Part shown: piece by piece, positions 34,646 through 45,794 of the stretch
How the letters are laid out: each line of letters begins with the position of its first letter
Numbering within the stretch: position 1 is the first letter of the stretch
From: Myotis daubentonii
Lineage: Eukaryota > Chordata > Mammalia > Chiroptera > Vespertilionidae
Direction: 5' to 3'
NCBI RefSeq assembly: GCF_963259705.1
Contig: NC_081844.1
Span: 111,006,965-111,070,964 of the forward strand
Length of the DNA: 64,000 bases
Made by a program: the position numbers and the translations under genes
The notes under the pieces: generated by a model
The model's database searches: none
The model's input: the letters and a program-made list of their open reading frames with translations, nothing else
Told to the model about the DNA's origin: nothing

Positions 34646-35215
34646 CTCGCCTCCCCGTCCCCACAGCTCCGTTATTTAAAGCCAGGTTACGGGAGGAGAA
34701 GCCCGCAGACAGGTGCGGGGACGCGGAGGACAGGAAGTTAGATATTTACTGACAGGGTCAAGGTTGGCGCCTTCCTCTCTCTCCCCAGGTCCCGCAGGTG
34801 TTAGGCTGAGAGACATTTAATCGCGGGAGTAGCGGTTTCATATCTATAACAAAAATCAAATAATGCAAGATGATTTACTCCCCCTAGCAACCGCGGAGCT
34901 CACCCTTAGCAACCAGGCTAGCCTCGGGCTGCAGTGTAATCAGCTTGAAAATATTTCAATTATTGTGTTGATTTTAGTGGATTTGAGGAGCGCGGCGTGG
35001 AGAGCCGGGCACATTCTCCCCCAACCTGGAGAGGAAGATATTGATTTAAACAGGTGTCAGGGAGGGAAAGGGAGTAAATTTAAATGCGATGGAGAGCCGC
35101 ACGGTGCGGACCAGGCGGGGTGACATTTTGTGCGCTGCCGCCAACAAAAGGGACTCGACTGAGCTGGAAATTTCACCTTGAAAACCATCTCCCATCCGCA
35201 CCATCAGGCGGCCGG
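34645..35215. promoter_or_regulatory. Long AT-rich island with paired RFX half-sites
   Basis: About 570 bp are repeat-free. Motifs include CCGTTATTTAAAGCC, AGACATTTAATCGC, CAAATAATGC, TTTCAATTATTGTG, GATATTGATTTAAAC and GTAAATTTAAATGC. Two RFX-type half-sites, CCTAGCAAC (34883-34891) and CTTAGCAAC (34905-34913), lie 22 bp apart in the same orientation. It is one of the strongest enhancer candidates by composition and length. Confidence 0.5.
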
Positions 35216-36512
35216 CCGCCACCGCGTCCCCGGCAGCCGGGCTGCAGCGGAGCTCGAGGGAGGCCGGACACCCCAACCCGAGCGGGGGCGGGGGGCATCC
35301 TGAGGCCGCAGAGACCTGACGGACAGGAGGCCAGGGCGGACGGGCACAGCCCCGCTCCCGGCCAGCGTCCCCTCCGCAGCCCGGCAGGCGTTTTCGGGGA
35401 CCCTGGACGCTCCAAAGTCACCTGCAAACGGGACCCAAGCCTGCCGGCCGGGCTCAGGGAGAGGGCGCAGCACAGCCCCAGCGGCCGCAGCCCCGTCCCG
35501 GGCTCAGCGTTGGCTCTGAACTCACCGCAGAGCTCAGACCTCTCTCCAGGTTCCCAGGCCCCCACTTAAACCTGTGTTCATTACTTTGTCTGCTACAAGT
35601 AAAAACACGGTGATGCCATCTGAGGCCTCACCAGCTGCCTGCGGGACCGCGCCGCCCAGAGGGAAGCCGGCCGTGCGTCGGGGACGCGCTGGGCTCTCTG
35701 AGGTCCCCGCACCTGCCTGCCACGTGCGCCCAGGCTGGGGCGGGTCGCTGTGCCCATTTATGTCGCTGCAGCTGGGAGTGCGGACAGCCTGGTCACCCGG
35801 GCTAGTGGCCGATACACCACGCGGGCCCGAGAGGTGGCCCGGTCCCGGCCAGGGCTGGGGGCGGGGCACAGGGCCTGCGGGTACGGTGCCCGCGCACGTG
35901 GCGGAGACCACAGCGTCCCATGAGGCTGGCGAGGTCAACAGTGCCGGGTGGGCACCTTCTGTCCAACCACGGGCCCAGCAGCTTCTCAGTCCGGACCGGA
36001 GGCTGCACGGAGCCTGTAGGTTGAATTCAGGTCAGACTCCCGGCTGCTCCTCGGACGCATGCGCCTCTGCCACTCTGAGGCCCACCTCTGCCCGGGAGGC
36101 GGCCCCTGCCCCCAAGCCCCTCCAGCCTGAGAGGAGGTGACCTGGGCCGGGCTGGGCCACGCGGGCTGCCCGCTCCCTCATGCCAGCGCTGGGATCCAGA
36201 GCGCTCCTGTGGTGAGTCAGCCCCAGCCCTGACTTACAGGCTGGGTGGTCTCAGGCAGAAGGAGGCGCCAGGGGCCTCTGCAGACGGCTGCCCTCCTGCA
36301 CTCTCTCCAGTGCCCCTCCGCCACCAGGGAAGCGCTGGCCGGTGAATGAACCCACCAGGCCAGGGCGTGGCCTGCTCTCCGCCTGCCGCACCCAGCCCTG
36401 GAACAGTGTGCGCACACAGCCGGGGTTGGAGAACGAGGGGCTCTCTCCTCTGCTGACACCCCCAGCCAGTCCCTCCTGTCCATGACCCTTGTCTGGCCTC
36501 TGCTCTGAGCCA
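35215..36512. other. GC-rich intergenic DNA
   Basis: No gene is seen. A short AT-rich patch at 35565-35620 (TTCATTACTTTGTCTGC, AAGTAAAAACACGG) stands out and may be a small element. Confidence 0.45.
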
Positions 36513-36565
36513 GAGGTCCATTTTACAGGTGTGAAAACTGAGGCCCCACACAGGCCTTGCAGCCT
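36512..36565 (-). repeat. MIR SINE fragment
   Basis: CCATTTTACAGGTGTGAAAA followed by CTGAGGCCCCACACAGG is the reverse of the MIR core. Confidence 0.6.
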
Positions 36566-36654
36566 GGAGATGGGGCAGGACCCAGTGCAGGTCTGAGCCT
36601 CTGAGCTGAGAGCCCTCCCCCTGTGCTCACCGTCCTCTGGAACTCTGGACTAAA

Positions 36655-37228
36655 ACATCTCACATGCACACACAGGCACGTGCACACGCAGACACACACA
36701 TGCACAGAGACACACATGCACACAGCAAGACACACGCACACGCACAGGGACACACATGCACAGACGCACACACAGACACACATGTACACACGCAGACACA
36801 CATGCACATACACACACACAGAGGCGCACATGCACACATGGACACACACAGAGAGACACATGCACACACCCTCACAGGCACACACACACAGAGAGACATG
36901 CGTGCACATACACAGACATAGAGACACACACATGGACACACCCTCACAGGCACGCACACACAGAGAGACATGCGTGCACATACACAGACATAGAGACACA
37001 CACATGGACACACACGCACACAAAAAGAGACACATGCACACACCCACACAGGCACATGCACACAGAGAGACACACGTGCACACACAGATACACACATACA
37101 TACACAGAGAGACACACATGCACACAGAAAGACACACGTGTGCACAGGGACACACACATGCAGACACAGGCACACTCATAGAAACACACATTCACACACA
37201 TGTGCACAGACACGCATGCACGTGCACA
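36655..37228 (+). repeat. Degenerate CA-rich array
   Basis: About 570 bp are built from CACACATGCACA / CACAGAGAGACA / CACACGCACA variants, without a fixed period. One 84-bp segment with GACATGCGTGCACATACACA recurs at about 36894 and 36967. Open frames on both strands are low-complexity His/Thr or Cys/Val repeats, not genes. Confidence 0.9.
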
Positions 37229-37229
37229 C

Positions 37230-38885
37230 ACAGACAAGGCCCCCAGGGGCCTGCAGGGAAGGCCCAGGTCGGCGAGCTGGGGGTGGGTGGAGAGGGTGGC
37301 CAGTGGGAGCCCATCGAGGGCAGCAGGGAGGAGCAGGGGGCACGGCCACAGTCCCCACCGTCACTTTGATGTTCAGCCCACGGAATGTCCCAAATTATGA
37401 AAGAGAATCACTTCTGAGCCTTTAAGTGGCTCCGACTAAACGGACTGTCCAAAGACAACGAAACCCGACCGGCGACCGGCTCTATAACGAAGCCGGGAAA
37501 CCGTCGGCGCTGGGATGGATATTGAAAGCCCAGCCCACGACCACCACCCTGGAACCTGCCCTAGAGGAGCCCAGGGAGGAGGGCGATGGCGAGGGCGATG
37601 GTCTCGGGCTCAGGAGGCCCCGCCCAGGCCAGTGGGGGCAGCGGAGCGGTGAGGAGATGGGGCCGCCCAGCACCCCTGGCCGGAGCTGCCGGTGCGGGAG
37701 GAGGCCGGGGGCCCAGGGTGAGCCAGCACCGCACGTGATTGTGCAGGCGGCTCATCGCCCCCTGCCCCTCTAGGGCGGAGGCGACCAGGGTTGGGCTGGG
37801 CTGCACGGCCTGTGGCTCCCTCATGCCAGCCCCTAGGGACCCGGCGTGGGCAGAGGGGACAGGGAAAGGCAGGCCTGAGTGTCAAGGCCGGGTCCGCAGA
37901 GGCTGTGGGCTCCTGCCGGAGTGGAGGGGGCTGGCCTCGCGGAGAAGGTGGCATCAGAGGGTCCACAGCCTGGCCGGACTCGAGCTCCTCCCGGAGGGGC
38001 ACGGGAAGGGCGAGGGGACCGTCCAGCCACACCGGCGGGCACCACCTCTCCCTCTGGTGAGGCCCCTGCAGCCGAACCCCAGCTGGAGCCCTGGGCTTTC
38101 CTGTGGGGCCCGGCCCCCCCCCCCCCCCGGACCAGGCAGGCATGTGAACACTGGCCCAGCAATCCGGCAAACAGCCCTTCGAGGACCCACTGGTCCTCAG
38201 AGAAGAGGCCAAGGCATCATCCGAGTCTCCCGGGTAGGAAGCCAGGCCCTGTCTGCTGGCTCTGCAGCCCTCGGGGTCCAGGGGGCCCCGGCCCAGGTGC
38301 AGTGTGGAGGGCGGCTACAGTGTTCGGACAGGTTCAAGCCTGTGGCTGTGAGCTTGACCTTCTGGTCCGAACCCGTGGGCCCAGGTGGCGGAGTGATCTG
38401 GGCTGCGGGAGGGGCAGCAAGTAAACAAAGCTCGGTCAGGTGCATGTGATTGAGTGGATCCGGAACCCGCGAGAACGTTGTAAACATCTTGACCAGCCCT
38501 TGCTTTGCCTCCTGGGATGTGGCTATAAAATAAAGACTCAGCTGGCAGGCCTGGCGCTGTCTCTCCAATCAGAGGGCAGCGTCCCACTGGGCCCCAGCTT
38601 CATCCTCTGTCCGTCTTTTCTAATCCTGCACCCCGCGACACCCCCGCCCCCGCAGGTTCACCTGCCCCCCCCGCCCCCCACAGGGACCCCTTCGCAGGCT
38701 GCTCTCCGAGAGCCTGGGGTGACCAGAGCCGACACCGGGATTCTGGAAGCCTTTAGGCCTGAACCCAGGGAGGGAGAGGGGAGGTGGAGGGATGGGAGGG
38801 GGAAGGGGGCAAGAGGAGAGGCAGAAGTGGGCAGGGGAGGGGAAGGGGCAGGAAGGGGCAGGGGAGGAGCTGGAGGGAGCTGCCT
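37230..38885. other. Intergenic DNA
   Basis: I found no gene or interspersed repeat. A moderately AT-rich patch at about 37375-37500 (CCAAATTATGAAAGAG, CTTTAAGTGG, CTCTATAACG) may be a small conserved element. A C run lies at about 38116-38130, and GGGGA-type low complexity at 38760-38880. Confidence 0.45.
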
Positions 38886-39240
38886 TGTGTTGTCCTCGAA
38901 GCTGGCGTCCTGTAATTAAGAGTAAACTTTGTAGCAAGGCCTGGCTGTTGTCGTGCCGCCCGCAGAATGATGAATTGTTAATGAGCACCTGTTCCGATGC
39001 TAATGAAAGTGGGAGCGTATGTAAATAGAGGAAATTTAATAAGTTAACAAGGTGGATTAAAATGCCCCACCTCCTCTGGCGGCTAATCTGGGCCAAGCAG
39101 CCACGCTGCCCTCGGAGCGGAGGGGCGGCCCATGCCTTCACCTCCGCACTTTCCAAAATATAATTAATATTTTAAAAATTTATGGAACTGAAATCAGACG
39201 TCTTGATTGTAACAAACAAAATATCCATCTTTAATCTGCT
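38885..39240. promoter_or_regulatory. AT-rich island, candidate enhancer
   Basis: It opens with CCTGTAATTAAGAG and runs through TTGTTAATGAGC, GATGCTAATGAAAG, AAATTTAATAAGTTAAC, TATAATTAATATTTTAA (39160-39176) and ATCTTTAATCTG. It is repeat-free and follows a G/A-rich low-complexity tract (38765-38880). Confidence 0.47.
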
Positions 39241-40403
39241 CCTCGAGGGCCCACGGTGCCCCAGCACCCGCCCCGGAGGCTCGCCGGGAAAATACCAACC
39301 AGGCCGCGGGGGAGGCGAGGCTGCGGGGGAGGCCGGTGACTGACCCTCCCTCCCACCGCCCCTGCTCTAGGACCGGCCCCCCCACCTCGCGGGGACCCCA
39401 GGCAGCCGCCGCCTCGGGGTGGCCGGGCTGTGAGCCCCTGTTGCCTTGACCCCCCAGGAACCTGGGCGCCTCCGAGCCGGCTCCCCTGAGGCCGCCCTGG
39501 CCAGGACTCCACGGCAGCCTCTCCGGCGTCCCTCCCACGTTGTCCGGAGCAGAGGGGACAGCACAGGGACAGAGGTGAGTTTCAGGGGAGGGACCGCGGG
39601 CCGAGCTCTGGGTCTGGGCTGACACGGGGACAGAGGGAGAGGAAGTGGGCAGAGCCCTCCAGGCCGCAGGGCAGCTTCCCGAGGGAGACACCCCCCCCCC
39701 GGCGCTGTCCTTGGTGCTGGGGACCCGGGCACCCAGGCCCAGGCCCTGCCCGTCATCTAGTTGGAGTGAAGGAGGTGTGGGCGGGCAGGTGGCACTCCAG
39801 CCGGCTGGGACCTGCAAGGTGACTGAGCAGAGACTGGATGGAGTGACAGAGCCAGCCAGGCAGACCTGCGGAGGGAGCTGTGCGATGGGGAACACCAGGT
39901 GGAGGGGGCTGGGCAGGGAGCCCCTGGGGCGATGGTGGAGGTGACAGTCAGGGCGGACCCAGGGCTGGCTCTTGGGTCTGCCGGCCACTCCTCCCCACTT
40001 GGGGACCCCCTCGCAGGCCCAGAAGGTGTGGGGTGTCACCCAGAGCCCCCGGCCGCCTGCCTCGGATCGGCCAGTCGTGTCCTGCCTCCCGGAGCCGCTG
40101 GACGGCCGGTCATTTTTCATGGCTGGGCCTCACCTTTAATTAGAGACTAAATTATTCACGCCCTTGGGTGGGGGCACCGCTCAGGAGGCGCCTGGCCACG
40201 GCCGCCCCGCCAGGCTGAGACCATCTTGCGAATCAAGCGTAAGTGGCCGGGAGAGAACAACTTGCCCGCGTGGCCCCTGCGTCCTAGGACCCATCGCCGC
40301 CTGCCCGCGAGGCTGAGCCTGAGGCCCTGGGAGAGGGTCCTCTGGGAGGAAGGGACGGGAAGGCGCTCCCCTCCCAGGACGGTGGGTCATTGGAGTGGAA
40401 GAG
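39240..40403. other. GC-rich intergenic DNA with a short AT-rich patch
   Basis: No gene is supported. At about 40110-40160 a short AT-richer block holds TTTAATTAGAGACTAAATTA, possibly a small conserved element. Confidence 0.45.
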
Positions 40404-41392
40404 TCCACCTGTACCTGCACCCAACCCACCTGTACCTGCACCCAACCCCACCTGTACCTACACCCAACCCCACCTGTACCTACACCAAGCCCACCTGTAC
40501 CTACACACAACCTCACCTGTACCTGCACCCAACCCCACCTGTACCTACACCAAGCCCACCTGTACCTACACACAACCTCACCTGTACCTGCACCCAACCC
40601 CACCTGTACCTACACCCAACCCCACCTGTACCTGCACCCAACCCCACCTGTACCTACACCCAACCCCACCTGTACCTGCACCCAACCCCACCTGTACCTA
40701 CACCCAACCCCACCTGTACCTACACCCAACCCCACCTGTACCTGCACCCAACCCCACCTGTACCTACGCCCAACCCTACCTGTACCTGCACCCAACCCCA
40801 CCTGTACCTGCATCCAACCCCACCTGTACCTACACCCAACCCCACCTGTACCTGCACCCAACCCCACCTGTACCTGCGCCCAACCCCACCTGTACCTACG
40901 CCCAACCCCACCTGTACCTGCACCCAACCCCACCTGTACCTGCACCCAACCCCACCTGTACCTACGCCCAACCCCACCTGTACCTACGCCCAACCCCACC
41001 TGTACCTGCACCCAAGCCCACCTGTACCTACGCCCAAGCCCACCTGTACCTACACCCAACCCCACCTGTACCTGCGCCCAACCCCACCTGTACCTGCGCC
41101 CAACCCCACCTGTACCTGCGCCCAACCCCACCTGTACCTACGCCCAACCCCACCTGTACCTACGCCCAACCCCACCTGTACCTACGCCCAAGCCCACCTG
41201 TACCTACGCCCAACCCCACCTGTACCTACGCCCAAGCCCACCTGTACCTACACCCAAGCCCACCTGTACCTGCACCCAAGCCCACCTGTACCTACACCAA
41301 GCCCACCTGTACCTGCACCCAAGCCCACCTGTACCTACACCCAAGCCCACCTGTACCTACACCCAAGCCCACCTGTACCTGCACCACCCAAG
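40403..41392 (+). repeat. 22-bp minisatellite, about 1 kb
   Basis: About 45 copies of a unit CCCAACCCCACCTGTACCT(A/G)C plus A, varying mainly at A/G in the last triplet (TACACC, TGCACC, TACGCC) and at CAACC/CAAGCC. Every unit contains CACCTGT. Because 22 bp is not a multiple of three, one frame reads through as a 22-residue period, and all plus-strand frames stay open over most of the array. Confidence 0.95.
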
Positions 41393-42446
41393 TGCTCCCC
41401 GTCCTCATGCCCTTGGATGCACCTGGCACACGTGATGATCCCCCCCAGTGTGATGCGGAAACACGGAGCAGGGCTGGACGACACCAGGGTGAGAGCCCGC
41501 AGCTGCGGTCCTGCACGCCCGGAGAGGCTCCCAGCGAAGAGGCGCAGACAGAGCCGCAGAGGGGCCGTGGGCGTGCCCAGGTGTCCTGGGAGGCTTGGGG
41601 AGGAGGGAGGACCCGCCACGGGGCAGGGTGAGCGGGGAAAGCTGGTCTCTCCTTTCTCTCAGGGCCATACCTGGCCCTGAATCAGGGGTCCCCACTGCTG
41701 GCTGGTGGCTCTCAGGTGGCCAGGAGGCAGGGCCTTACGTTTCAGCTGAGCAGGACGGCCCATGTCCGAGGCACGAGGATGGGGGTGGGGGCCACTCTCA
41801 GCCCCACGGCAACCTTGTCCAGCCTCCGCCTGCCCTCCCGCAGCCTGGCCAGCCCTCCTGGGAAGGCAGAGCGGGCGAGGGTCCCCTGCAGGGCCACACG
41901 CTTCTGCCTCACACCGGCTCAGCCCCGCCCCCCGTGTGCCCGGCAGGTGTCGGAGCCTCTCTCTTCAGAGGAGCCACGAGGCCTGGGCGTGAGGCCTGGG
42001 AAGGGCTTTCCACGTCGGCTTCTCCAAGGGTGGGCTCGCCCGTGCGCCCTGGGCAGGCACTGGCTCTGCAGCCTCTGCGTCCTGAAGGGGCGCGCGGGAC
42101 GAGGGCCAGCACGGGGGCTCGGGCTCTGGGGGGACAGCGGTGAGAGGCGGGGGAGGAGCAGGCCCTCCCGTCCCAGCGGCCCCAGCGGGCGGCCGCCCCC
42201 CAGGCAAGTGTGCAGCCTGCCCAGCCCCGGCCCCGCCCCGGCTCCTCTGTCGGGGGGGGGGGGGGGGAGGGGGGGCAGGCAAGGCAGCCCAGCAGCGTCC
42301 TCACGGCCCCTGGCAGGTCTGCAGAGGAATCGATCCATCAGGGACCTGAGCCCCTGGGAGGGCCTCAGGGGGGTCGGCGTGACCCTGTGCGGCGGGGCCG
42401 GATCTGCCCAGGCCGCGCACCCAGGAGCGCCCCAGCCTCCCAGTGC
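41393..42446. other. GC-rich intergenic DNA
   Basis: No gene is seen. The notable item is a G run of about 16, broken by one A, at about 42252-42275. Confidence 0.55.
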
Positions 42447-42600
42447 TCGGAGAAAATAAATTAAGTGCAACAAGATAGTTGTAAAGCGCGTCCCTGTGGC
42501 GTCATAGCGCTAAATGACAGATGTTTCGCTCTGAAAAGTGGCTCTAATGTCTGTGCAGTAACTTTGTCTCAAACGATTTCAGCAGACGTCAATAGAGGGG
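42446..42600. promoter_or_regulatory. AT-rich island, candidate enhancer
   Basis: The block contains AAAATAAATTAAGTGC, GCGCTAAATGACAG (MEIS-like TGACAG), GGCTCTAATGTC and AGACGTCAATAG (CRE half-site). It is short and repeat-free between GC-rich flanks. Confidence 0.38.
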
Positions 42601-43085
42601 ACCAAGCATGGTTTCGCCAGCCACGGGCAGACACCATGCCACCGGAGGCCTTGGGTGGAGGGCACGGCCAGGGCCTCCAGGGGGCCGGGTGCCCAGGGAT
42701 GGTGGCCGGGCAGGAAGAGGTACCCTGGACCTGTGGGCTGACCTGCACACGCCGATGCCCCTCCCCGGACCTCAGTGTCCTCATCCGCAAGATGGGCGCA
42801 CTGGGCGACCTCGCTGTGGAATGCCGATCGGGGTCAGGTGCGGGACTGACAAGGAAACCAGCGGTCCCACCGGCGGGAATCCAGGGAGGCTTCCCGGAGG
42901 AGGGGCACTGGCGTGGGGCCTGAGGGGAGAGGAGCTGGCCAGGCAGGGAGAGGAGGAAGGGCGTGCCAGGCAGCGGATGTGGGGTGAGCGGCAGGACAGT
43001 GTGCCGATGCCGGGGGGCGGGGGGGGGGCTGCAATCTGCGGGGCCTGAGTGCCTGGCCCTTATTGGGTAGTGACCGGGAAGCCTC
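42600..43085. other. GC-rich intergenic DNA with a MIR core
   Basis: A MIR-like GACCTCAGTGTCCTCATCC lies at about 42770-42788, and a G run at about 43013-43028. Nothing else is recognised. Confidence 0.5.
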
Positions 43086-43095
43086 GGATTTTAAA

Positions 43096-43306
43096 AAGTA
43101 AATATATTTTTATTGATTTCAGAGAGGAAGAGAGACAGAAACATCACTGAGGAGAGAGAACCATTGATTGGCTGCCTCCTGCACGCCCCCTACTGGGGAT
43201 CGAGCCCTCAACCCTGGCATGTGCCCTTGACCGGAATCGAACCCGGGACCCTTCAGTCTGCAGGCCGACGCTCTATCCACTGAGCCACACCAGCTAGGGC
43301 TTCGGG
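43096..43306 (-). mobile_element. VES SINE (tRNA-derived, bat)
   Basis: This is the best-preserved VES in the window. On the plus strand it shows TTTTTATTGATTTCAGAGAG, GGCTGCCTCCTGCACGCC, ACCGGAATCGAACCCGGGAC and CCACTGAGCCACACCAG in order, i.e. the reverse of a tRNA-like head with box B plus VES body. Exact 10-bp duplications GGATTTTAAA flank it at 43086-43095 and 43307-43316. Confidence 0.95.
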
Positions 43307-43316
43307 GGATTTTAAA

Positions 43317-43937
43317 CCAAATCGGACCTGCGACCTGGAATGTTAGGGTGCTTTTCCTGTTTTATGGCCCCACGTGTGCGCTTTCCAGATTCCCTGTGAT
43401 GCCAGGAGACAGGTGAGCTACTTGTCAGAAGAAAACAGAGTGAGAAAGGAGGGGGCAGAGTCAGCTACTCTCTGAGCTGCCGGCCGGCCAGGTCCCTGGG
43501 CGAGGTGGGTCCCCATAGAGCTGAGCAGCCCCCACGGATGGCAGCGGCAGCAGGTGCAGTGGAGGCACATGCGGGCACCCTACCCACCCCGTGTGGTGCA
43601 TGCAGCAGCCAGAGCAGGGGCGCAGTGCGGGCGTCCCTTACCCACCCCAGTGCCACGCATACAGCAGCGCTGGGGGCAGGGAGGGCAGAGGGAAGGAGCA
43701 CACGCCTGGCCCCGCTCTCTCCCGCCTCTCTTGGGGCCTCAGTTTCCCCTGCTTTAGACAGAAGGCTGGACGTGGGGACCTGGAGGCCTCCTGCAGTTTC
43801 CATGGGACCCTCCGGTGAGCCCTTTAAGCTACGGACAGCAGCACACCCTTGGGGAGGTGCAGCCACTGCCAGGAGCGACCTGTGCACTCACAGCGGCACC
43901 TCACTCAGCGCTCCCACAAGCCCACCACGCCCTGGAG
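43317..43937. other. Intergenic DNA with a MIR fragment
   Basis: There is no gene. A MIR-like core (GGGCCTCAGTTTCCCCTG) lies at about 43733-43755. The rest is unremarkable. Confidence 0.5.
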
Positions 43938-44148
43938 CCATGGCCGGCAAACGGCGGCTCGCGAGCCACATGCGGCTCTTTGGCCCCTTGAATGTGGCTC
44001 TTCCACAAAATACCGACTTCTGCGCATGGGCCACGAAGTTTCAATCGCACTGTCCGTGCGCGCCCACACGTGGTATTTTGTGGAAGAGCCACACTCAAGG
44101 GGCCAAAGAGCCTCATGTGGCTCTCGAGCCGCCGTGTGCCGACCACTG
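43938..44148. mobile_element. Non-autonomous hAT transposon (MITE) with long inverted repeats
   Basis: The left end CCATGGCCGGCAAACGGCGG and the reverse complement of the right end CAGTGGTCGGCACACGGCGG pair over about 77 bp, up to CTTCCACAAAATACC, with a handful of mismatches. The middle is a unique stretch of about 57 bp. The element is flanked by 8-bp duplications CCCTGGAG (43930-43937) and CCCTAGAG (44149-44156). There is no coding capacity. The 8-bp duplication and CAG...CTG-type ends are hAT-like; relatives are abundant in vesper bats. Confidence 0.88.
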
Positions 44149-44157
44149 CCCTAGAGC

Positions 44158-44275
44158 ATCTCCACTTTACAGTATGGAAACCTAGGCACAGAGTGGTTAA
44201 GCAATTTGCTTGAGGCCACACAGCTGACAAGCAGGGAGGCAGGGCCCGGACTCCTTCCTCTCAGCTGCTGCCGTC
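44158..44275 (-). repeat. MIR SINE fragment
   Basis: CTTTACAGTATGGAAACC, GCACAGAGTGGTTAAGC and GAGGCCACACAGCTGAC match the reverse of the MIR consensus core (the familiar CTCAGTTTCCTCATCTGTAA arm). Confidence 0.7.
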
Positions 44276-44329
44276 TGGTCTGTCTGTCCGCTGCAGGGCT
44301 CGTTGAGAGCCGCGAGGTGCTTTGCCAAC

Positions 44330-44352
44330 CTGCGGGGGGGGGGGGGGGCAGG
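44330..44352 (+). repeat. Poly-G tract
   Basis: An uninterrupted G run of about 15, prone to slippage; surrounding DNA is GC-rich. Confidence 0.85.
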
Positions 44353-44639
44353 GAGAAGGGGGGCAGGGCCAGAGCCGACATGGCCTCAGGGCAGGGAGCT
44401 GGGCAGATCCCATGGAAAGCACCAGCCCAGGCCCCGAGCCTCAGTCACGTGGCCAGCTCCAGGCTCCGCGTCACTGCCGAAACCCAGAGCCTGACGACAT
44501 GTCTAGAAATCATTTCAGGACAGCCCGAGTCCGACACCGTCTTGCTTGGTCCTCTTTTCTCTGAGGTCGCGGTCTTCTCTCGCCAGTCCTTGCCGGGGGC
44601 CCCATCGCGGAGTCCGGCCCCTGGCCCTCGAGGGCCCTT

Positions 44640-44880
44640 TACCAAACGCCTGTCGTCTAAAGTGTATTTAAACGCCCCCTTTTTGGATTATAATTTTTAC
44701 TCTTGATTATATGATGACTATATAATCAAATATTCATTGGATAATGATGATTGAAATATATAATCCCCCAAAAGATGTTTAGAACAATTCAGGCTACCAT
44801 CGACTTAATTACGGGAGCTAGGGGATTAGCAGGGGAAGGAAGGGGTAATTTTTTCAGAACTAATTTGGTGGTTCCTGCGG
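44640..44880. promoter_or_regulatory. AT-rich island with palindrome and GGATTA cluster
   Basis: The island has a perfect inverted repeat (TTGATTATAT at 44703-44712 and ATATAATCAA at 44720-44729, 7-bp spacer). Several K50-type homeodomain sites are present: GGATTA near 44684, TAATCC at about 44761, GGATTA near 44823. CTTAATTACGGG lies near 44803. It is not part of any repeat I recognise. It is a good candidate for a conserved enhancer. Confidence 0.47.
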
Positions 44881-45794
44881 CTCTGCAGGCAGAGGAGAAA
44901 GGGCCCCAGGGGAAGGCAGAAGACAGGGTGCAGTGGTCACCTCCACCTGGGGGGCCGCAGGCCCCGGGAGGCTCGCCCTTGTGCAGCCAGCATGACCTCG
45001 CTCCTTCAGGACGGAGCCCCCACACCTGCCTGCACCTGCCTGCCCAGCAGGGTCACCCCACGGGAACCAGCGCAGGGCTGAGATCAGGACTGACGCGCCG
45101 TGCAGGCCGCCGGAGGCCTCCTGGACGCTGCTTGCTGAACGGCAGCCCCATGTTACTTCCTGAGCCCGCTCTCCCCGACTCCTCGCCCACGGCCGAGTCC
45201 TTCCACCCAGAGGTGGTCAGGGCAGACCTTGCCGTCGGCTTCCAGGTGATAGGCTCACCTGTGGGGCAGGAACTGTGCCCTGAGGGTCAGACAGGGAAGC
45301 TGCACCCCAGAAAGGAGAGGCCTGCCCGAGTGGCCGCTAGAAAGAGAGGGGCTGGCTGGGGGCGCACCCCTCTCCCCTGCTCCCACCATGTGGCCGCTGT
45401 GATGAAGCTGGGAGAATCTGGGACCGCCCCCTTCCCTGGGGCATGGCTGCACCCCTCCCTCCCTACACCCCCTTCAAGCTGGGCCAGGTGGCCTCTGCAC
45501 ATGCCCAAGCCCGCCTTGCAGTGAGGGAGGTGACACCTGCCTGGAGCTGGGAGCCGCTCACTGAGGCTGCAGAAACCCACCCCTCCCGCCGCCCCAGTGC
45601 CCAGGATGCCTGCCTGGGGCAGGGAGGAGGGACAGAGCAGGGAGAATGGGCCACATCCCACAGTCCACGTCTGCGTCATCGGTAGCAAACACCGGGCACA
45701 TCCTTCCCTAGGAGCTCGGCCACGGCCACACCAGCCTCTTCCTGCCGGGACAGACATTGGCGGCCGTCTCCTCCGTGGTCCCCACAGGGTTGGT

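Noticed and set aside
36523..37369. Cysteine-rich frame on the minus strand in the CA array
   Set aside because: The Cys/Val/Met composition follows from GT/TG dinucleotides; simple repeat.
39194..40120. A 308-codon minus-strand frame
   Set aside because: Low stop frequency from high GC; no recognisable domain and it runs into an AT-rich regulatory-like island.
40226..41680. A 484-codon Pro/Thr/Tyr-rich frame resembling a repetitive secreted protein
   Set aside because: The 22-residue period equals three 22-bp DNA units; all frames look alike and there is no signal peptide or promoter.
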